A DNA stretch of 64,000 nt from Sinonovacula constricta (GCA_007844125.1 CM017567.1:40978190-41042189), one strand, 5' to 3'. Shown: positions 45,071-57,740, counted from the stretch's first letter. A program made the numbers and translations. The notes: generated from the letters alone by a model not told the origin.

Positions 45071-46505
45071 CCAGTGCTACTAATTGACGTAAACTTGCAC
45101 GAACTCATACTATCGTAAGAGGTCTTTGCAGTCGTATATCGCTTGCTTTATCAGTATTCTTAATTTTCTTACATTTCGACCCTAAGTACATAGCAGTTAT
45201 GTTGTCGTAGCCTAGCGTGCTTCACATAGTTTCTCGCTTAGTTTCGACAGGTTTACCAGTAGTCACGTGATTGTGTTGATAGTTTCGGGGCGGTGTCGCT
45301 TGCGAACTGAGTCATGAGAAACCTGAGTTCTGGAAAAACGAAGGAGGGATTCTGCATGACCTTAACTTCATGCCCGGGGGGGGGGGGGGGGGGGTGACTA
45401 TGCATTCTATACTAGGCCGAGATATTTGCGATATCCAGCGCGTGTCCTCACTGCCCAATCGGAACTCTTCGGGTAATTCCATCCTCGGGACAATCATCCC
45501 TCGAATGTATCTGGTGCAATGATACTTGCTGAAATCACGATCGTTTTGTTCGCCGGAAGTCGGAAGGACAATATGCCAAAGTAGTTCGCACAAAACATAA
45601 ACACTGCCATCGTTTGACAGGTGCGTGTCTGATGCGCTTGGTTAATTGAAATTGAATTATTTAAAATTGAAGCCGCCACAAATTGAAGTTTTACAGGCAT
45701 CGTGCTGTAGTGAGCTGTCACCAGAGCTGCAATCTTTGTTTTGAAGTCTGTCTCAGAAGTAGTCCCATTTAGGGAAATGGCGGAGGTGATTCGACTACCT
45801 ACATACCTCCGAGAGATGATTCGTGAATTATCCGAGGTGTTCCGATTGCTCAATGCCTTCTTTACCAGGTTTTCAAACGAGATTTAGATTTCGACCAAAT
45901 GGGTGTAGTATTGGCAAAATAAATAACTGGGAATTCGTTCTTAATCCAGTGTATATTGATCGCGTCATGTAATACTTACGAACATTTATTTTAAACATCG
46001 TTTTAGTTAAAATGCACTGATATGGAAAGTAGTGTGTTGTTCCTGAAATTGGATGTTAGTTATTGTGTTGTAAGTTTTGTCCCAATGCATAATGTATATT
46101 TTAAAGAGGTTGTTTTGCAGCCGAAAACGTGTCTGCTTTCCAATACATCAAGCGCTCGATTTTCCACTGAACTATTTAAAGTTATCATTATTTACATTCC
46201 CCAATCGTTTACCGAGTAAACTTTACACCACCCTAACAGCGATTATTCAGCGCTTTGATTTGCTGCATGTTTTTGGAGTTTCCTCGACCAGTAGTCAAGT
46301 CATCATAATGACACTGGTGCGACTGGCTTATCGAAACACAGTTGTTTACATTTATGCACATCAGTACAACTTTTGAAATAAGTTTCCACAAGGGTCACAT
46401 ATTTTATGTGACTTTTATCAAACTGTTTTATTTTGTGTAAAATATTTCCCAAAATGGTCGATCGTTATGTTAAATCTTCCTTTCTCAAATTCTCGCATTT
46501 ATGAG
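45071..46505. other. Intergenic upstream of GH128; G19 run and possible dispersed repeat
   Basis: A 19-base G homopolymer lies at 45376-45394. 'caatcggaactcttcgggtaatt' (45457) and 'attatccgaggtgttccgattg' (45828) face each other. Related strings appear near 48060-48210 and 54905, suggesting an old dispersed repeat. Minus-strand frames of 93 and 119 codons here show no recognisable domain. I could not place a promoter. Confidence 0.4.
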
Positions 46506-46702
46506 TAAGAGTAGGAATAGTAGTAGTAGCAGCAGTAGCAGTTGTAGTAGTAGCGATGGTAGTAGTCGTAGTAGTAGATGTAGTAGTTGTAGTAGTAGTA
46601 GTAGCAGAAGCAGCAGTAGTAGCAGCATTGGTAGTAGCATTTTAAGTAGTAATTGTAATAGTAGTATAAGTAGAAGTAGCAGCAGTAGCAGCAGTAGCAG
46701 TT

Positions 46703-46738
<36 letters not shown>

Positions 46739-46797
46739 ATAGCAGTAGTAGTAGTAGTAGTAGTAGCAGCAGCAGCAGAAGAAGAAGAAGAAGAAGA
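46506..46797. repeat. (AGT)n / (AGC)n microsatellite
   Basis: About 290 bp of AGT/AGC triplets ending in (AGA)n. Ser-rich and Leu-rich frames on the two strands are translations of the triplet. Confidence 0.95.
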
Positions 46798-48477
46798 AGT
46801 GGCTTTAACTTTAAACCCATTGATCGATCAAGGAAGAAACAGTTGTGGTAAAGAGTCTCAGTCGATGTCAGAAAACTTGCGATCTTGTGTACACATATGG
46901 TGTTTAAAACTTACCTGTGTACTTACGCGCGAGACAGTATAAAATATAACTACGTCCGATTAAAACGGAAAGTTGCAAAATAGCACAAATATATTTATTA
47001 GCATTCAATGAAAAACTCTTATTTGGAGCGTCAGTAAACCAGAGATTTTATGCTAATTTGTAAAAGAATAGTAAAATAACATACATATCCAATACGGACA
47101 CAGAACTATTTACAACGCGGATGCACATTTCTCCAAACCCTTCGCATGTGATGCGTTTAAGTATAGAGATGGTTAAAATCGTGTGATGTCACCGTCGAAA
47201 TATGTTAAGAATCTGTCATAGCTGATACTTCGACAAAATACTTAATTTGAAAGAGGAAAATTGAGTTTAATAAATTACCTTTTATATGATAAGAAATGAA
47301 GGTATTTGCCGTAACCATTCAGGATTATCTTTTAAATGTATGTGCAAAGTGATAAATTAAGCTGCTTATATGTCCAATATGTATATGACATATTTTCTTT
47401 TCAAATACACATTTATGTTTGTTTTATTTTTATGGAATAGGGAACTTTTACCCATTTACTAGACCAATATAGGTCAAAATCATTCCGAACACTATGTTCG
47501 TTAGTGCCTGTCGCATTTGTTGGTTGTTATTACATGCTGCACTGTCAACACTCGGAATACATCGACAGTTACTCTGAAAAGTGACTAGTCAGGATACCAC
47601 CGAGATAGTGAAAATGTTACATATCAAGGGTTGCAGCTTATTTGGAAAAAAACCCAACTTATATCTGTTGGAAACTACGATTCGGTTGGAAACAAAAAGA
47701 ACGATTATAAGATGTAATAAATAACTTTATTATTAATGAAAACAGCATAAGTAAACATTTTTATAAACGCTATAACAATGATCACAGGCTGTGGTGAAAA
47801 TTCTAACAAATACACATGTTTATTAAACAAAACATAACCAGCATACGAGTATACAAGTAACGAAAGCTTAACTTTCATTTAAGATCTATTCTATATAAAA
47901 AGATTACACACGTTTTAACCATGAACCTAAGAATAATTTAGATCTATATGGTGAGGAGTTTCATTCGATAAAGAACACTTATATAAATTTTGTAATTTTA
48001 AGCAGAGCATAAACTCCAATACACATAAAGAGACACAGCTTTGTAAAACTCTCGATTTAACAATCGGAACAACTCGGTCATTTCTGTGAAACCGGTTATC
48101 CGCGCTCGCTCAATGATTAATTCATTGAGATTCCAGAAACAATTGAGCACTTACGAATGGAGCTTTACGGAAATCGGCAAAACATTAGGAACACCTCGAC
48201 TAGTTACTTTCGTACGTGTATGAAAAGGCCCAAGATGATGCGAATGGGGACAAAAGTGGCCGTGTTCAAAATCTCGAGTCAATTCATGATGACACCACAG
48301 CACCACCATGCTTCCTCTCACCTAACGATGGTAGTTCACGAGTGGTCAACCCGGTGTTAAAAAACTACGACTGGGTGTGACATCTGGTGCATGTTTCAGT
48401 TTATTTAAAGTGAAGGTAGTACTACATATCCGCTAAGAGTGAAACTAAAACGAGTTTGGGGGGCGTTAACTTACAAA
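46798..48477. other. Intergenic, no supported gene
   Basis: A minus-strand donor-like 'acacag|gtaagttttaaac' ends near 46912 and could belong to an untranslated exon, but nothing confirms it. A 67-codon plus frame at 48157 is not supported. Confidence 0.4.
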
Positions 48478-48972
48478 AACAAACACGTGTAAAACAGACA
48501 GACACACAGACAAACAAATAGTCGTACAAACAGACAGAATATTAACAGATAAACAAACAGAAACACAGACAAACCCGCAGACAAACAGTCATACAAACAG
48601 AAAGAATATTTACAGATAAACAAACAGAACCACGCAGACAAACTGTCATACAAACATACAATATATTAACAGAGTAACAAACAGACAGACACAGACAAAC
48701 ACGCAGACAAACAGTCATATAAACAGACAGAATATTAACAGGTAAACAAACAGACACCCATACACAAACACGCAAACAAACAGTCTTATAAACAGCCAGA
48801 ATATTAACAGGTAAACAGACCCACACTGACAAACACGCAGACAAACAGTCATACAAACAGACAGAATATTAACAGGTAAATAGACACACACTGACAAAAA
48901 TGCAGACAAACAGTCATACAAACAGACAGAATTTTAACAGGTAAACAGACACACACTGACAAACATACAGAC
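48478..48972. repeat. Minisatellite of about 62-70 bp
   Basis: 'agaatattaacag' (variants) recurs near 48536, 48606, 48661, 48729, 48798, 48863 and 48926, each followed by 'gtaaacaaacagacac' and 'gcagacaaacagtcatacaaacag'. Units are themselves built from ACAG/ACAA tetramers. Confidence 0.9.
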
Positions 48973-49387
48973 AGTCTGACACTTATAGTAGTTTAGATGT
49001 CTATTCAAGCTTTTAGTGAGTTAATATAATTATACTAAATGTACTTGCATACTGCTAATATATACGACAAACAAAATGAAAATAACTTGTTTGTAAATAT
49101 TATCTGTTGACAATCATGCATAATTGTTTTAGTGGTTGTGACTTGATTATAAATCTTTCAATATCACAATTAGAATTTTATTTTGTGTGAAATCGAACAG
49201 TTTTGAAATTGGTAAGAAATGAATCCAACCACAAAGACGAAACTCCAACATCATGACTTTCTTAACAAATTATGAAAACTTCTGGGAGTAAGATAATATT
49301 AAAGCGAATTAGTCGCTTCGCTCTCTGTGTTATTTATTTACCAGCGCAAACATGTGAATAGGTCGCTTTCATTGAAATTTTACATTT
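48973..49387. other. Intergenic, nothing seen
   Basis: AT-rich; no repeats or frames of note. Confidence 0.5.
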
Positions 49388-49556
49388 ACATAGTGTAACG
49401 CATGCCGGTGCTCTCCATTGGTCACACACAGTAACGCCAGCCACAGTAAACCTTTGCTTAACCGCGCAAATTTGGAAGACGTTTAAACCACGTCGCTAAA
49501 GAGTAAACCCCGCGGCGGGGCTGGTTTGAATCGCTTCTTGCCACTGTGACTGTTAC
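49388..49556 (-). mobile_element. 5S-like SINE, second copy
   Basis: 'gtaacgcatgccggtgctct', 'ccattggtcacacaca' and 'tttgcttaaccgcgcaaa' parallel 37500-37575, and 'taaaccacgtcgctaaagag' parallels 38567-38587. It links the 5S-like head and the body in one copy. Confidence 0.55.
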
Positions 49557-50221
49557 AATAGTAATAAGAATGAAACAGTTAAATTTTGTGTAAAATCTCT
49601 AAACTATTACATACTTCATTTTTTCGGTTTATAAAGAAGAGTACACGATAAAGTGTAATGTGTGTTGATTTAAAATTTGTACATATTTTTTAAAACAACA
49701 AATAGTGAAATGCTACTTGATTGAAAGAACAATGGTTATATGTACATATTAAAGCGAAACTGATGTTACCTTTTTATACTAGTTGTTAGCTCTATAAATG
49801 ACGATAACACTATTGTCTAACTAGTTATTTATATGCATGCATATAACAAATGCAATTTATATAAAAGTTAAAATTGTGACACAACATAATAAGGATTATA
49901 TAATCGTCAAATTTCACAAATGATTGTTCAATTAAATACTGATACCTCTTTCTGCCTAGATTACGCAACAATAAATAAATAGATAAATAAACAAATAAAA
50001 TTCGACCACTTTCATTGAAATATAATCCAACGCATTAAATTCCTCAGGAAAACATCCAACAAAAAGGATATCTGTAACCAATGTTTTTTGCAAACTTGGC
50101 CATAAATTGCACGGGGTAGAAATAATGCTTTATGAACTCCATTGGCGAATTGCTTGTAATGACGTCCCGTAGAACAAGTGAACATCAATGACATCATATA
50201 CTGTAACAAAGAATCCATAAA
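49557..50221. other. Intergenic / 3' flank of the 50237 gene
   Basis: AT-rich, with an AATA/ACAA tetranucleotide stretch at 49968-50000. No clear poly(A) hexamer was assigned. Confidence 0.4.
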
Positions 50222-50239
50222 TGACGTCATATGACGTCA
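50222..50239. promoter_or_regulatory. Palindromic double CRE/ATF site
   Basis: TGACGTCATATGACGTCA is an exact 18-bp palindrome built from two CRE octamers (TGACGTCA). It overlaps the stop codon of the 50237 gene (stop complement at 50237-50239). CRE octamers bind CREB/ATF dimers; activity here is inferred. Confidence 0.45.
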
Positions 50240-51580
50240 CTTTACGTTATGTTTCACTAACCATTCTGAGCACTTTTCAATGGCCTGTTGGCGTATATCT
50301 AATGGCGGTGTTTCCGATTCACGTTCTTCAACGGGCTGAACGTCATTATACCGACTGTCAAAGCCGGGAGGCGTTATTTCAAAAGTGTCTTGATTTGCGA
50401 TATCATACTTCCCTATACCCAATAAACGATATGAAAACAACGGCAGTGGGATTTTCTCTTTCGAGTCATTTTGAATTTCCGGCAAAATGGAGTCGTTTTC
50501 CCGATCTGAGCGGGATACTGATAATGCGTCATGATTTACAGGCACATCCGTTTCTAAGGTCTGTAATCGGGCTGATGCACTTTCAAGCACAGTCCTCGGG
50601 TCATACGCGGATTTAGCTTTAATCCCAGATTTCCGAGGAATGTTCCAACTTTTCACACACTTCCGGTTCCGACTGGGCACAAACTCCATCATAGACGTTC
50701 TACTTTTAGTCGGTGTGGATATCCGCATTTCCTGGATCGTCTCTGTGATTGCGTGTTTAGCTTCCTCCGACATTTGTGCGATCGTTTTGCCGTTTTTGTG
50801 CGTGCTTTTGCTCCGATTTAGAGGCGTCCGCTGAACATGGTCGTTCGATCTAGTAGACGGAGACTGGATCTGCGCTGGGCAACTTTTAGACGTCACCTTG
50901 CTCGATCTGCTCATTGAAGTTTTTACGTTTCGCTGGTTAAAATCATTGGCCATCTCTTCTTGATATTTGGTATCCATCGCCGTACACTCGCCTTCGTCGT
51001 CATCTGGGCTTTCTGTCGTAAGCATTTCTGTTTTAAGCAAATTGCCTTCATCAAGAGCACGGTTTTCATCGCCCTCAACCGCTGTATCACAATCGCCTAA
51101 TGTAAAGCAGTTTGTATCGATTACACACTGTTCATTCTTTCCCTGCCTATTTTCGACTAGCGTATTCAATTTACAGTCCTCTACAGAGTTATTGCAAACA
51201 CCATTTAACTCTTCGTTGTACAAATATTTGTCGTCGTCATTTTGAATTTCGTCTGTCTCATCACAAAGGGTTGGGTCCGATTTAGAGGTTATCAAGGTGC
51301 CCTCAATTTCGGCGTTTCTTTTTTTCAAGTTCACAAACGATCTGGAAGCAATTATCTCGCGAGACTTTGCGAGGGCGTGCGAGAAGCGAACGTCATAAAC
51401 GGATCGGCCTGTGGCGTGAGTGAACTTTGCATTGGCCGGCAATGTGTTTTCTGTTATTTTCTTGTGAAGTTTTTGATATTTTTCTTCTAGGGTTCTCATC
51501 CATTGAGGACAAGCCCCTCCACTTCCGGTCTTTCGACTCATCCTCACGATCGGAGCGGCGCTGTGTGACGCCCGAGTCAT
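50237..51580 (-). CDS. Unrecognised charged protein, main coding exon (about 447 aa)
   Basis: One long exon runs from an acceptor 'cttttaaag' at 51631 to the TGA at 50237. The frame is open to the acceptor. The first ATG in frame is at 51580, which I chose as the start because the putative upstream exon (ending at 51729, donor ctgcag|gtaaat, intron 97 bp) has an in-frame TAA and no ATG. If another upstream exon supplies a start, the protein is longer. Composition: basic N-terminus (TRASHSAAPIVRMSRK) with a possible helical segment WMRTLEEKYQKLHKKI; an acidic middle; S/T/K-rich 230-300; and a C-terminal block ending PPLDIRQQAIEKCSEWLVKHN that looks conserved. It has no signal peptide, membrane segment or known catalytic motif. 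Probably a cytosolic, nuclear or cytoskeletal adaptor-type protein; I assign no function. Confidence 0.78.
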   Translation of the reverse strand: MTRASHSAAPIVRMSRKTGSGGACPQWMRTLEEKYQKLHKKITENTLPANAKFTHATGRSVYDVRFSHALAKSREIIASRSFVNLKKRNAEIEGTLITSKSDPTLCDETDEIQNDDDKYLYNEELNGVCNNSVEDCKLNTLVENRQGKNEQCVIDTNCFTLGDCDTAVEGDENRALDEGNLLKTEMLTTESPDDDEGECTAMDTKYQEEMANDFNQRNVKTSMSRSSKVTSKSCPAQIQSPSTRSNDHVQRTPLNRSKSTHKNGKTIAQMSEEAKHAITETIQEMRISTPTKSRTSMMEFVPSRNRKCVKSWNIPRKSGIKAKSAYDPRTVLESASARLQTLETDVPVNHDALSVSRSDRENDSILPEIQNDSKEKIPLPLFSYRLLGIGKYDIANQDTFEITPPGFDSRYNDVQPVEERESETPPLDIRQQAIEKCSEWLVKHNVK

Positions 51581-51761
51581 TTCGACTCCTTTCCGTTTCG
51601 TTCTTTCGTCCAGTCGGTCCACGTATGAAACCTTTAAAAGAAAACAGAAAATGACTATAACAAATTAAACGAAAATTCGGTTGAGAATTAGGCTTTGTGG
51701 TTAAAAAGCTATTTAGCTTTTTATTTACCTGCAGGCAAATATTTGATAAGTATGCTTTCAA

Positions 51762-52959
51762 AGACGCTTAAAGAAATGTATAAAAAGCAGTAACGGTAAA
51801 TATTTACACAACACTTGTGCTCGGTTTATTGGCCATTAAGTGGCCGATGTAGACCCTCGACTGTGCTCTCTGCCATTGAGCCTCTTCAATTGACGGTTCA
51901 ATATAAATTTTAAGAAAAGTAGTCCACGAAATGAAAACTGCTCTAGTCTTATAAGGCACATAGACATGCATTAAACACACTTTACACAAAGCACGTTGTG
52001 TTTGCTGGTGTTTGCTTGTGTTTTGTTCTTTTACAAAAGTCGTATATAAAAGAAAATAATTGTATGCCTATTTGTTGAAATAAATTACGAGCATGATTTG
52101 CGACAATTGCACCTGCTTTCTTTAAATAAAGCACAATTTTGTAAATGTTTAAAATTGTTCAGACATAGAAAATCTTCATTAAGGGTATTATTCATAAATT
52201 TTCTATATATATTCTTAAGGTTTCATTAAATCATTTAAAAGATAGAAGACTACATATCAGGACTGCTTATATTTATGAGAAGCTTAGGATTGAAAACATG
52301 ACATCCATACGCATTTAATCATCTTTTTATTGACTGATCATCTTTAGTTTTGATAAATGCGAAATCGCTAAATCGGGGTGGTTAATTACGGTAAGTACTT
52401 CGTGAACTGTTTTATATTTCTTGGTTCTAGAGTGATTTTTTTTCAATTGATTATTGTTTTGTATCCTATGTCATAGGATATTTTAATTGTGAGCACGACA
52501 CTAATTAGAATAATTATCAAATATAATACCAGAATACATCAAAATGGTTGAATGAATTCTAGTAGAAAATTAATTGTGGGGTTACTTCGTACATTTATTT
52601 AAGACTAAGAATCAAAGAAACATTGAATAAATAAATGTGTGTAATGCATTGCGGGAAATATTATTCTCGACTGTGTCTTTTCTACACTAAATTAATACCT
52701 TTGAAGTTGACAATAAAATATAGTTAAACTAAACACTAAACTCCATTGATCTAGCTTCCGTCGAAATCACTAAATCATTGTGTTTCTGACGTCTATTTTT
52801 CCTCTCTCTCAAAATGTCAATAATGTGAATAAAAATGATATAATGTAATTTCATAGCTGGCACTTTAACAAGTGGATATAAAAGGAGCAACCACGGGGAG
52901 CAACCTGTAATTTAATGCTCATTGATGTATAATTATAGTGGGGTTCCAAATACCCATAA
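51762..52959. other. Intergenic / upstream of the 50237 gene
   Basis: AT-rich; no repeat or exon recognised. A TATA box could not be assigned. Confidence 0.45.
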
Positions 52960-52972
52960 CCTGCAAAGTATG

Positions 52973-53283
52973 TTTGTTTATTGGGTTTATCGTCCCACCA
53001 ACAGTATTTAGTTATCTGGAGAAGGTGTCCACTTGTAGCAGATATAGTGCTGACTTCACTGTGTATAGCATGCCGTGAACACCTGGCATGATACCACACC
53101 CTGTCACATTATCCTGACATCAAGCCAACCAGTCATAGAACTACCCTTATATTTGATTGAGCGTTAGCAAAGGAGCTATACCACTACAATTTTTAAGACT
53201 TTGGTATGTCGCGGCTCGGGTTCGAACCCGGGGCCTCCCGTACATGCAGCCGACACACTACCGACTGCGCAACCAGGCCCAGT
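52973..53283 (-). mobile_element. tRNA-derived SINE (family 2), intact
   Basis: Minus-strand head: 'gcgcagtcggtagtgtgtcgg' and 'gggttcgaacccg'. It is flanked by a 13-bp duplication with one mismatch, cctgcaaagtatg (52960-52972) and cctgcaaactatg (53285-53297). Confidence 0.85.
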
Positions 53284-53404
53284 GCCTGCAAACTATGAAT
53301 TAATCAGATGTATACAAATAATGTAGATCCCGCTTAGTCTGCCCCTGCTATGAGCTGTCTGATCAGGATCTATTCTATTTGCTGGTTATTATATATCACT
53401 TGTT

Positions 53405-53720
53405 ATCCTTTCTTGTGGTAGAGCGTCGACTTGCGGATCGGGAGTCGCGGGTTCAAACCCCGGCCGGGTCAAACCAAAGACTTTAAAGTTGGTAGAAATG
53501 GCTTCCCTCCTAATGCTCGGGGCTAAGGGGACAGCATTACGCCTGACTCGTCGATGTCAGTATAATGGACCGGCCGGGTTCAGTCACTGGGCACCTCATA
53601 AGAAACCATTGTTCTATAATGATAAAAATGTCGCTGCACAGTATGGCAACAATGCCGGCAAATCCCATTCCCATCTCTTTCTTTTGCATGAACATGTAAG
53701 CAACACAGTTAATTTTTAGA
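53405..53720 (+). mobile_element. tRNA-derived SINE (family 3)
   Basis: 'cttgtggtagagcgtcgact' (box A) and 'cgcgggttcaaaccccggc' (box B) form a tRNA-like head. It is followed by 'caaagactttaaagttggtagaaatgg' and a non-tRNA body. A degenerate relative is at 18190. The 76-codon forward frame inside is incidental. Confidence 0.65.
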
Positions 53721-53759
53721 GTAATAATAAATGTAGCACGATAAGGCAAACACTATTGT

Positions 53760-56700
53760 CAGTCTTAAAAATGAACATAGCAGTAAATAATGAGGGTGAG
53801 TGATAATGTCACTCGTAATCTTCTTCAGGGGCTATAACAATGAGCCGGGGGTTCTCGGGTCGCCATAACAAAACGGTAATACACAGAATCGGAAACAGTA
53901 GAATATAATCAGCGTGAAATGTTTCTTCAAGCTGACTGGAAAATTAAAGAATAATATTAGCAGTTTAAATATGAACGTTGTTCAATTTCGCCATTGTCTT
54001 AAACCGCATGATCTGCGATTACAAACTATATATAGACGTGTTTCGTGGGTGGCATGTTAATATTTTATAATTTGTTAATTAAAGAAAAACAAAACCTTAA
54101 TTCAACTAGGAAGGTTGTTTGACTTCTCTTCGGGGTTTTAAAAGCACAGTTCTTGTGAATACAGACAACGTACAGACGTATTTTGTGGGGGAGGAATGTT
54201 ATATTTTTATAATTGCTTTATTTTAGGTCCGTAATTGCATTTTCCTTTGTCACACAAACAAAAGTTCCAATGCAATTTACCTTTTTGCGTACAGTAAAGC
54301 TTTAATTATTATGGGTCAGGTTCAAAAAGAAAATGTACATAAACGATGCTGTCCGACAAGGACGTGTGTGAATATTTCCAGATAAGTGCTAGACAAAACT
54401 TTTTAAATACCGTGTTAATGTATGCTTTTCGTAAAATGTTTGATGACGGACCTGTCGTGTTTAAAATTTAACAGTGACCGTTTATATAGTTATGATTGCA
54501 TTTATGTATTCAACTTCAAGACAAGCATTGACACAAAATATCACAGTGCGCCGAATTCATGTTTTAAATCAATAAGCACGTGGTTTTACGCATGACGACA
54601 GCGGACATTCGGTGAGTATTTTGACGAAAAATGATCTGAAAATACGTCGAACAATTGCCTTTCTCATGTACATTGCGTATGCTGCACCATTTGGTCGTGT
54701 ATATTGTCTACATGTTTTAAGTATTTCACTTAATAATATAACTATTGTCTTAAACTAATTTATAGAAACACTGAACGAATAACAATCTATAAACCTTCTT
54801 TACAGCGCTGCCAACAGGTGAGAATAACACCTACCGACCTCACGTGGATATAAGTTGCCAAATCGAGACGTTATATACTTGGTAAAAATCTTCAACGACT
54901 TACAACCACTCGGAACTCCTCGGTTATTTCTACGAAATAGACTGCTCCATTCATCGCCAAACAGTTACGAATGAGATGATCACTACAACATCACCCCTAC
55001 GACTGCTCCGTTCCGTTACTCTCCATTCATCGCCGATGGGAAATTTAGTTAACTTTTCGCCGTTTCTGGTATTGATATTTCATTGGTAGCTTCATAACCC
55101 GATAAAGATTTCAGTCCAATGGTAAAGCCCGTTTCTTTCGATTTGTGGCACTAGGCAGCCATTTTTATACATCTAGTCTTCACGGTGAAGAGAATGAATT
55201 TTGTAAGCAGTATTATGATTGGCCAATTCTTGTTCTATTCAGTTCGATAAGACGACAGAAAATTTACCATAAACCCACGGTCGACGAATGAAGTAAAACG
55301 GAATAGTCGATGCAACAACAGCCACGGTTTTCAACCGCATCAGCGCGGACACCGAAAATCCAACATGCGTCAGTACTACCAGAATGGCATACCTTTTGAG
55401 AGAACACTTTTTTGAAAATGATGATATTTTCATATTTTTCATTCTTTAAAGCTACTTTATACGATGACATTGTTAGAATGACGTCACTTATACTACAACG
55501 CCCCTTGCTTTTTTTATTTAGTAATATTTACCACCGGTTGTCGGGTAATATTTATTTACAGGTGTATATATTTGATATAGAAAACTCGTCCATAGGATGA
55601 CGAAGAAATATCACCTTCTTGGGCAAACATCGATGTTAAAAGATAAATATAAACCGCTGACTTAAACAAACATTCGGATCGGACGACACTTTTCCCGTCT
55701 GGCGAGATAAGACATTACAAGATGTTTGAACTTAAGAACGCGTATATCTTCACAAGGCATATGCTAGGGCAAGACAGCTGTATCTTCTGTTTATGGGGTA
55801 TAAGATATACAACTGTATTATGCTTAGTATTAGGTTTTACAATGGCACACTGAATACACACAACATGTTCAACATACACCGAATTTAATAAGGTCATTAA
55901 GGCAATATGGATTAAGGAACATTACAGATTTAGGACTTAAATATTTATTCTAAGTGTCACAGATTAAGTTGAACGTCAGAGATTAAAAATATAAATATGA
56001 TTTCTTAATGCATGCTTTAGTTTACTCGGTGTTTGAAACAGCTTGACATGTTAACACAAAAAAAAGTTATGTTTACTGTTATATGTATAATAATAAGTAT
56101 TTTAAATTAACTTATTATTGCTTTTAATTGTTTTTTGTTGTTGTCGTAGTAGTTTATTTCTTAGACATGTCGTTTTCTTTATATTTTATAATATCATTTT
56201 TCTTAGTGTTTCTAGATGAAATATGTTCGTATATTTAGGAAGAAAAAAGTTAAATTTCAACGATACACCATGCGATATCATAAAACAAAGAGAAATATAA
56301 CACAGAAGACTAAATCAGCAAATTTTCATTACATAAACTTGTATTTCCTTAAATAAAATCGTGTTCAAAGCTTGACAAATGTCATCAAAGATTGGAATGT
56401 TTGCGGAGATAGAGAGAGAAATCCCGGGGTCGGGACCCGGTAATCAATTTTCCCTTATCTTTTGCCCTTAAGCTGGCGGGTTTCTAAAGTCAGAGAATTT
56501 CACTCGACATCGAGCCACAGATAAACATTTCTTATTCAATGCTTACCATATATCAACGCTGCTGAAAATCACAACATCTGGTCCACGGTTTAAGCGCTTA
56601 AGAGGTTTTACTAAATGACCCGGTAAAAGTTGATTTTCCATGCCTAAACTTTGCACATAAGTGGATGTTTAGAAACTTTATAAAATTCCACAGCAGACAA

Positions 56701-57532
56701 AATGATTTAACTGCAAATATTAAATGAAAATATAATTTGTATTTTATATATGGTATATTTTATGTATAAATTCTGTTATTTTTCATTTAAAATTTATTTT
56801 CATAAGTCAATGACTCAAAACTTTAAAAGCTGTTACGATCTTAATATTGTCGTATAATTACATTTTGTATTATTAATATAAAATGCGCAAACAATTATTG
56901 ACAATAAAGTGTATTTTTAGCACTGCTATGATCAAACGTTTGTGATTTACTTGCTTATTTATTGAGAGATAGTAAATATATCTTCCCGGAAATTTGCCAC
57001 TATATTTAACTTTTAGCATGCAACTTAGCTTAACTAGCGCATTGCTGGGTCTTTATTATCACGCATATGCCCGCAACTTATCCAACTAAGGTTTTGTGCT
57101 TTCGGCAGTGACTGTTTTGTGTTTTTATTTAACTAGCAGCCATTTGTTTACGCGTTTGTTTGTAGATCAAAGTTCAAAGTAAATTAAATAAACAAAAAAG
57201 AAAACAAAATCGGCTAACTGGTCAAATTACAATTTTTATTATGTTATACATATATGTATAAGACAAAGAGAATAAACTGGACGCCATTTCTTCGCGTGCT
57301 TGTTTGCGGACCAAAGATTCGTAAATAAGCTTTAAAAAATTAGAAAGAACATCATTTACCTAGTCAGATTAAACATTTGATTTGCACGTACTGTATTTGA
57401 CAAAACGAATAAACTGGCAGTCGTTTTACGTGCTTGTTTTCAGACCAAAAATTCATAAATAAACTTTTAAATAAGAAAAGAAAATCGACTAATAGGCCAC
57501 GTAAAAAGCAGTTTGTTTTAAGGGCGGGATTG
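53760..57532. other. Intergenic; only weak exon-like signals near 54592-54817
   Basis: Mostly AT-rich unique-looking sequence. An ATG with a 20-nt stretch to a gtgagt donor (54592-54611) and a 12-nt stretch bounded by strong splice signals (54806-54817) are the only gene-like hints. 'ctcggaactcctcggttatttc' at 54909 belongs to the dispersed motif seen near 45457 and 48065. Confidence 0.35.
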
Positions 57533-57740
57533 AGGGGTGGGGTGGGGGTGGGGTGGGGTACGGTGCATGAAGAGAAGAGTGGTGAAATCACATACATATA
57601 AGCTTAAAAATACTATTCTTTTAAAGTAAATTTTGTCTGTTAAGTTAGGGTCCATATCTGTGGATATATATCTGGTATTTACTGCGATAAAGTTGAATAG
57701 TTCTTGATTCATACCCCCACACCCCACCGACCCACCCACC
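57533..57740. repeat. Paired G-rich and C-rich tracts (G4-prone, inverted)
   Basis: 57533-57559 has five G-runs of four or five ('ggggtggggtgggggtgggg' continuing). 57714-57739 has 'acccccacaccccaccgacc' continuing. The two can pair with each other or each form a G-quadruplex on opposite strands. Confidence 0.7.

Noticed and set aside
45312..45853. Reverse frames of 93 and 119 codons
   Set aside because: One runs through the G19 homopolymer, and both overlap strings that recur near 48060 and 54900, so a dispersed repeat is more likely than a gene.
46485..46851. Poly-Leu and poly-Ser frames
   Set aside because: Translations of the AGT/AGC triplet repeat.
50221..51654. Plus-strand frames opposite the 50237 gene
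   Set aside because: Shadows of the 461-codon minus-strand frame, which has a proper acceptor and stop.
53489..53719. 76-codon plus-strand frame
   Set aside because: Lies within the family 3 SINE.
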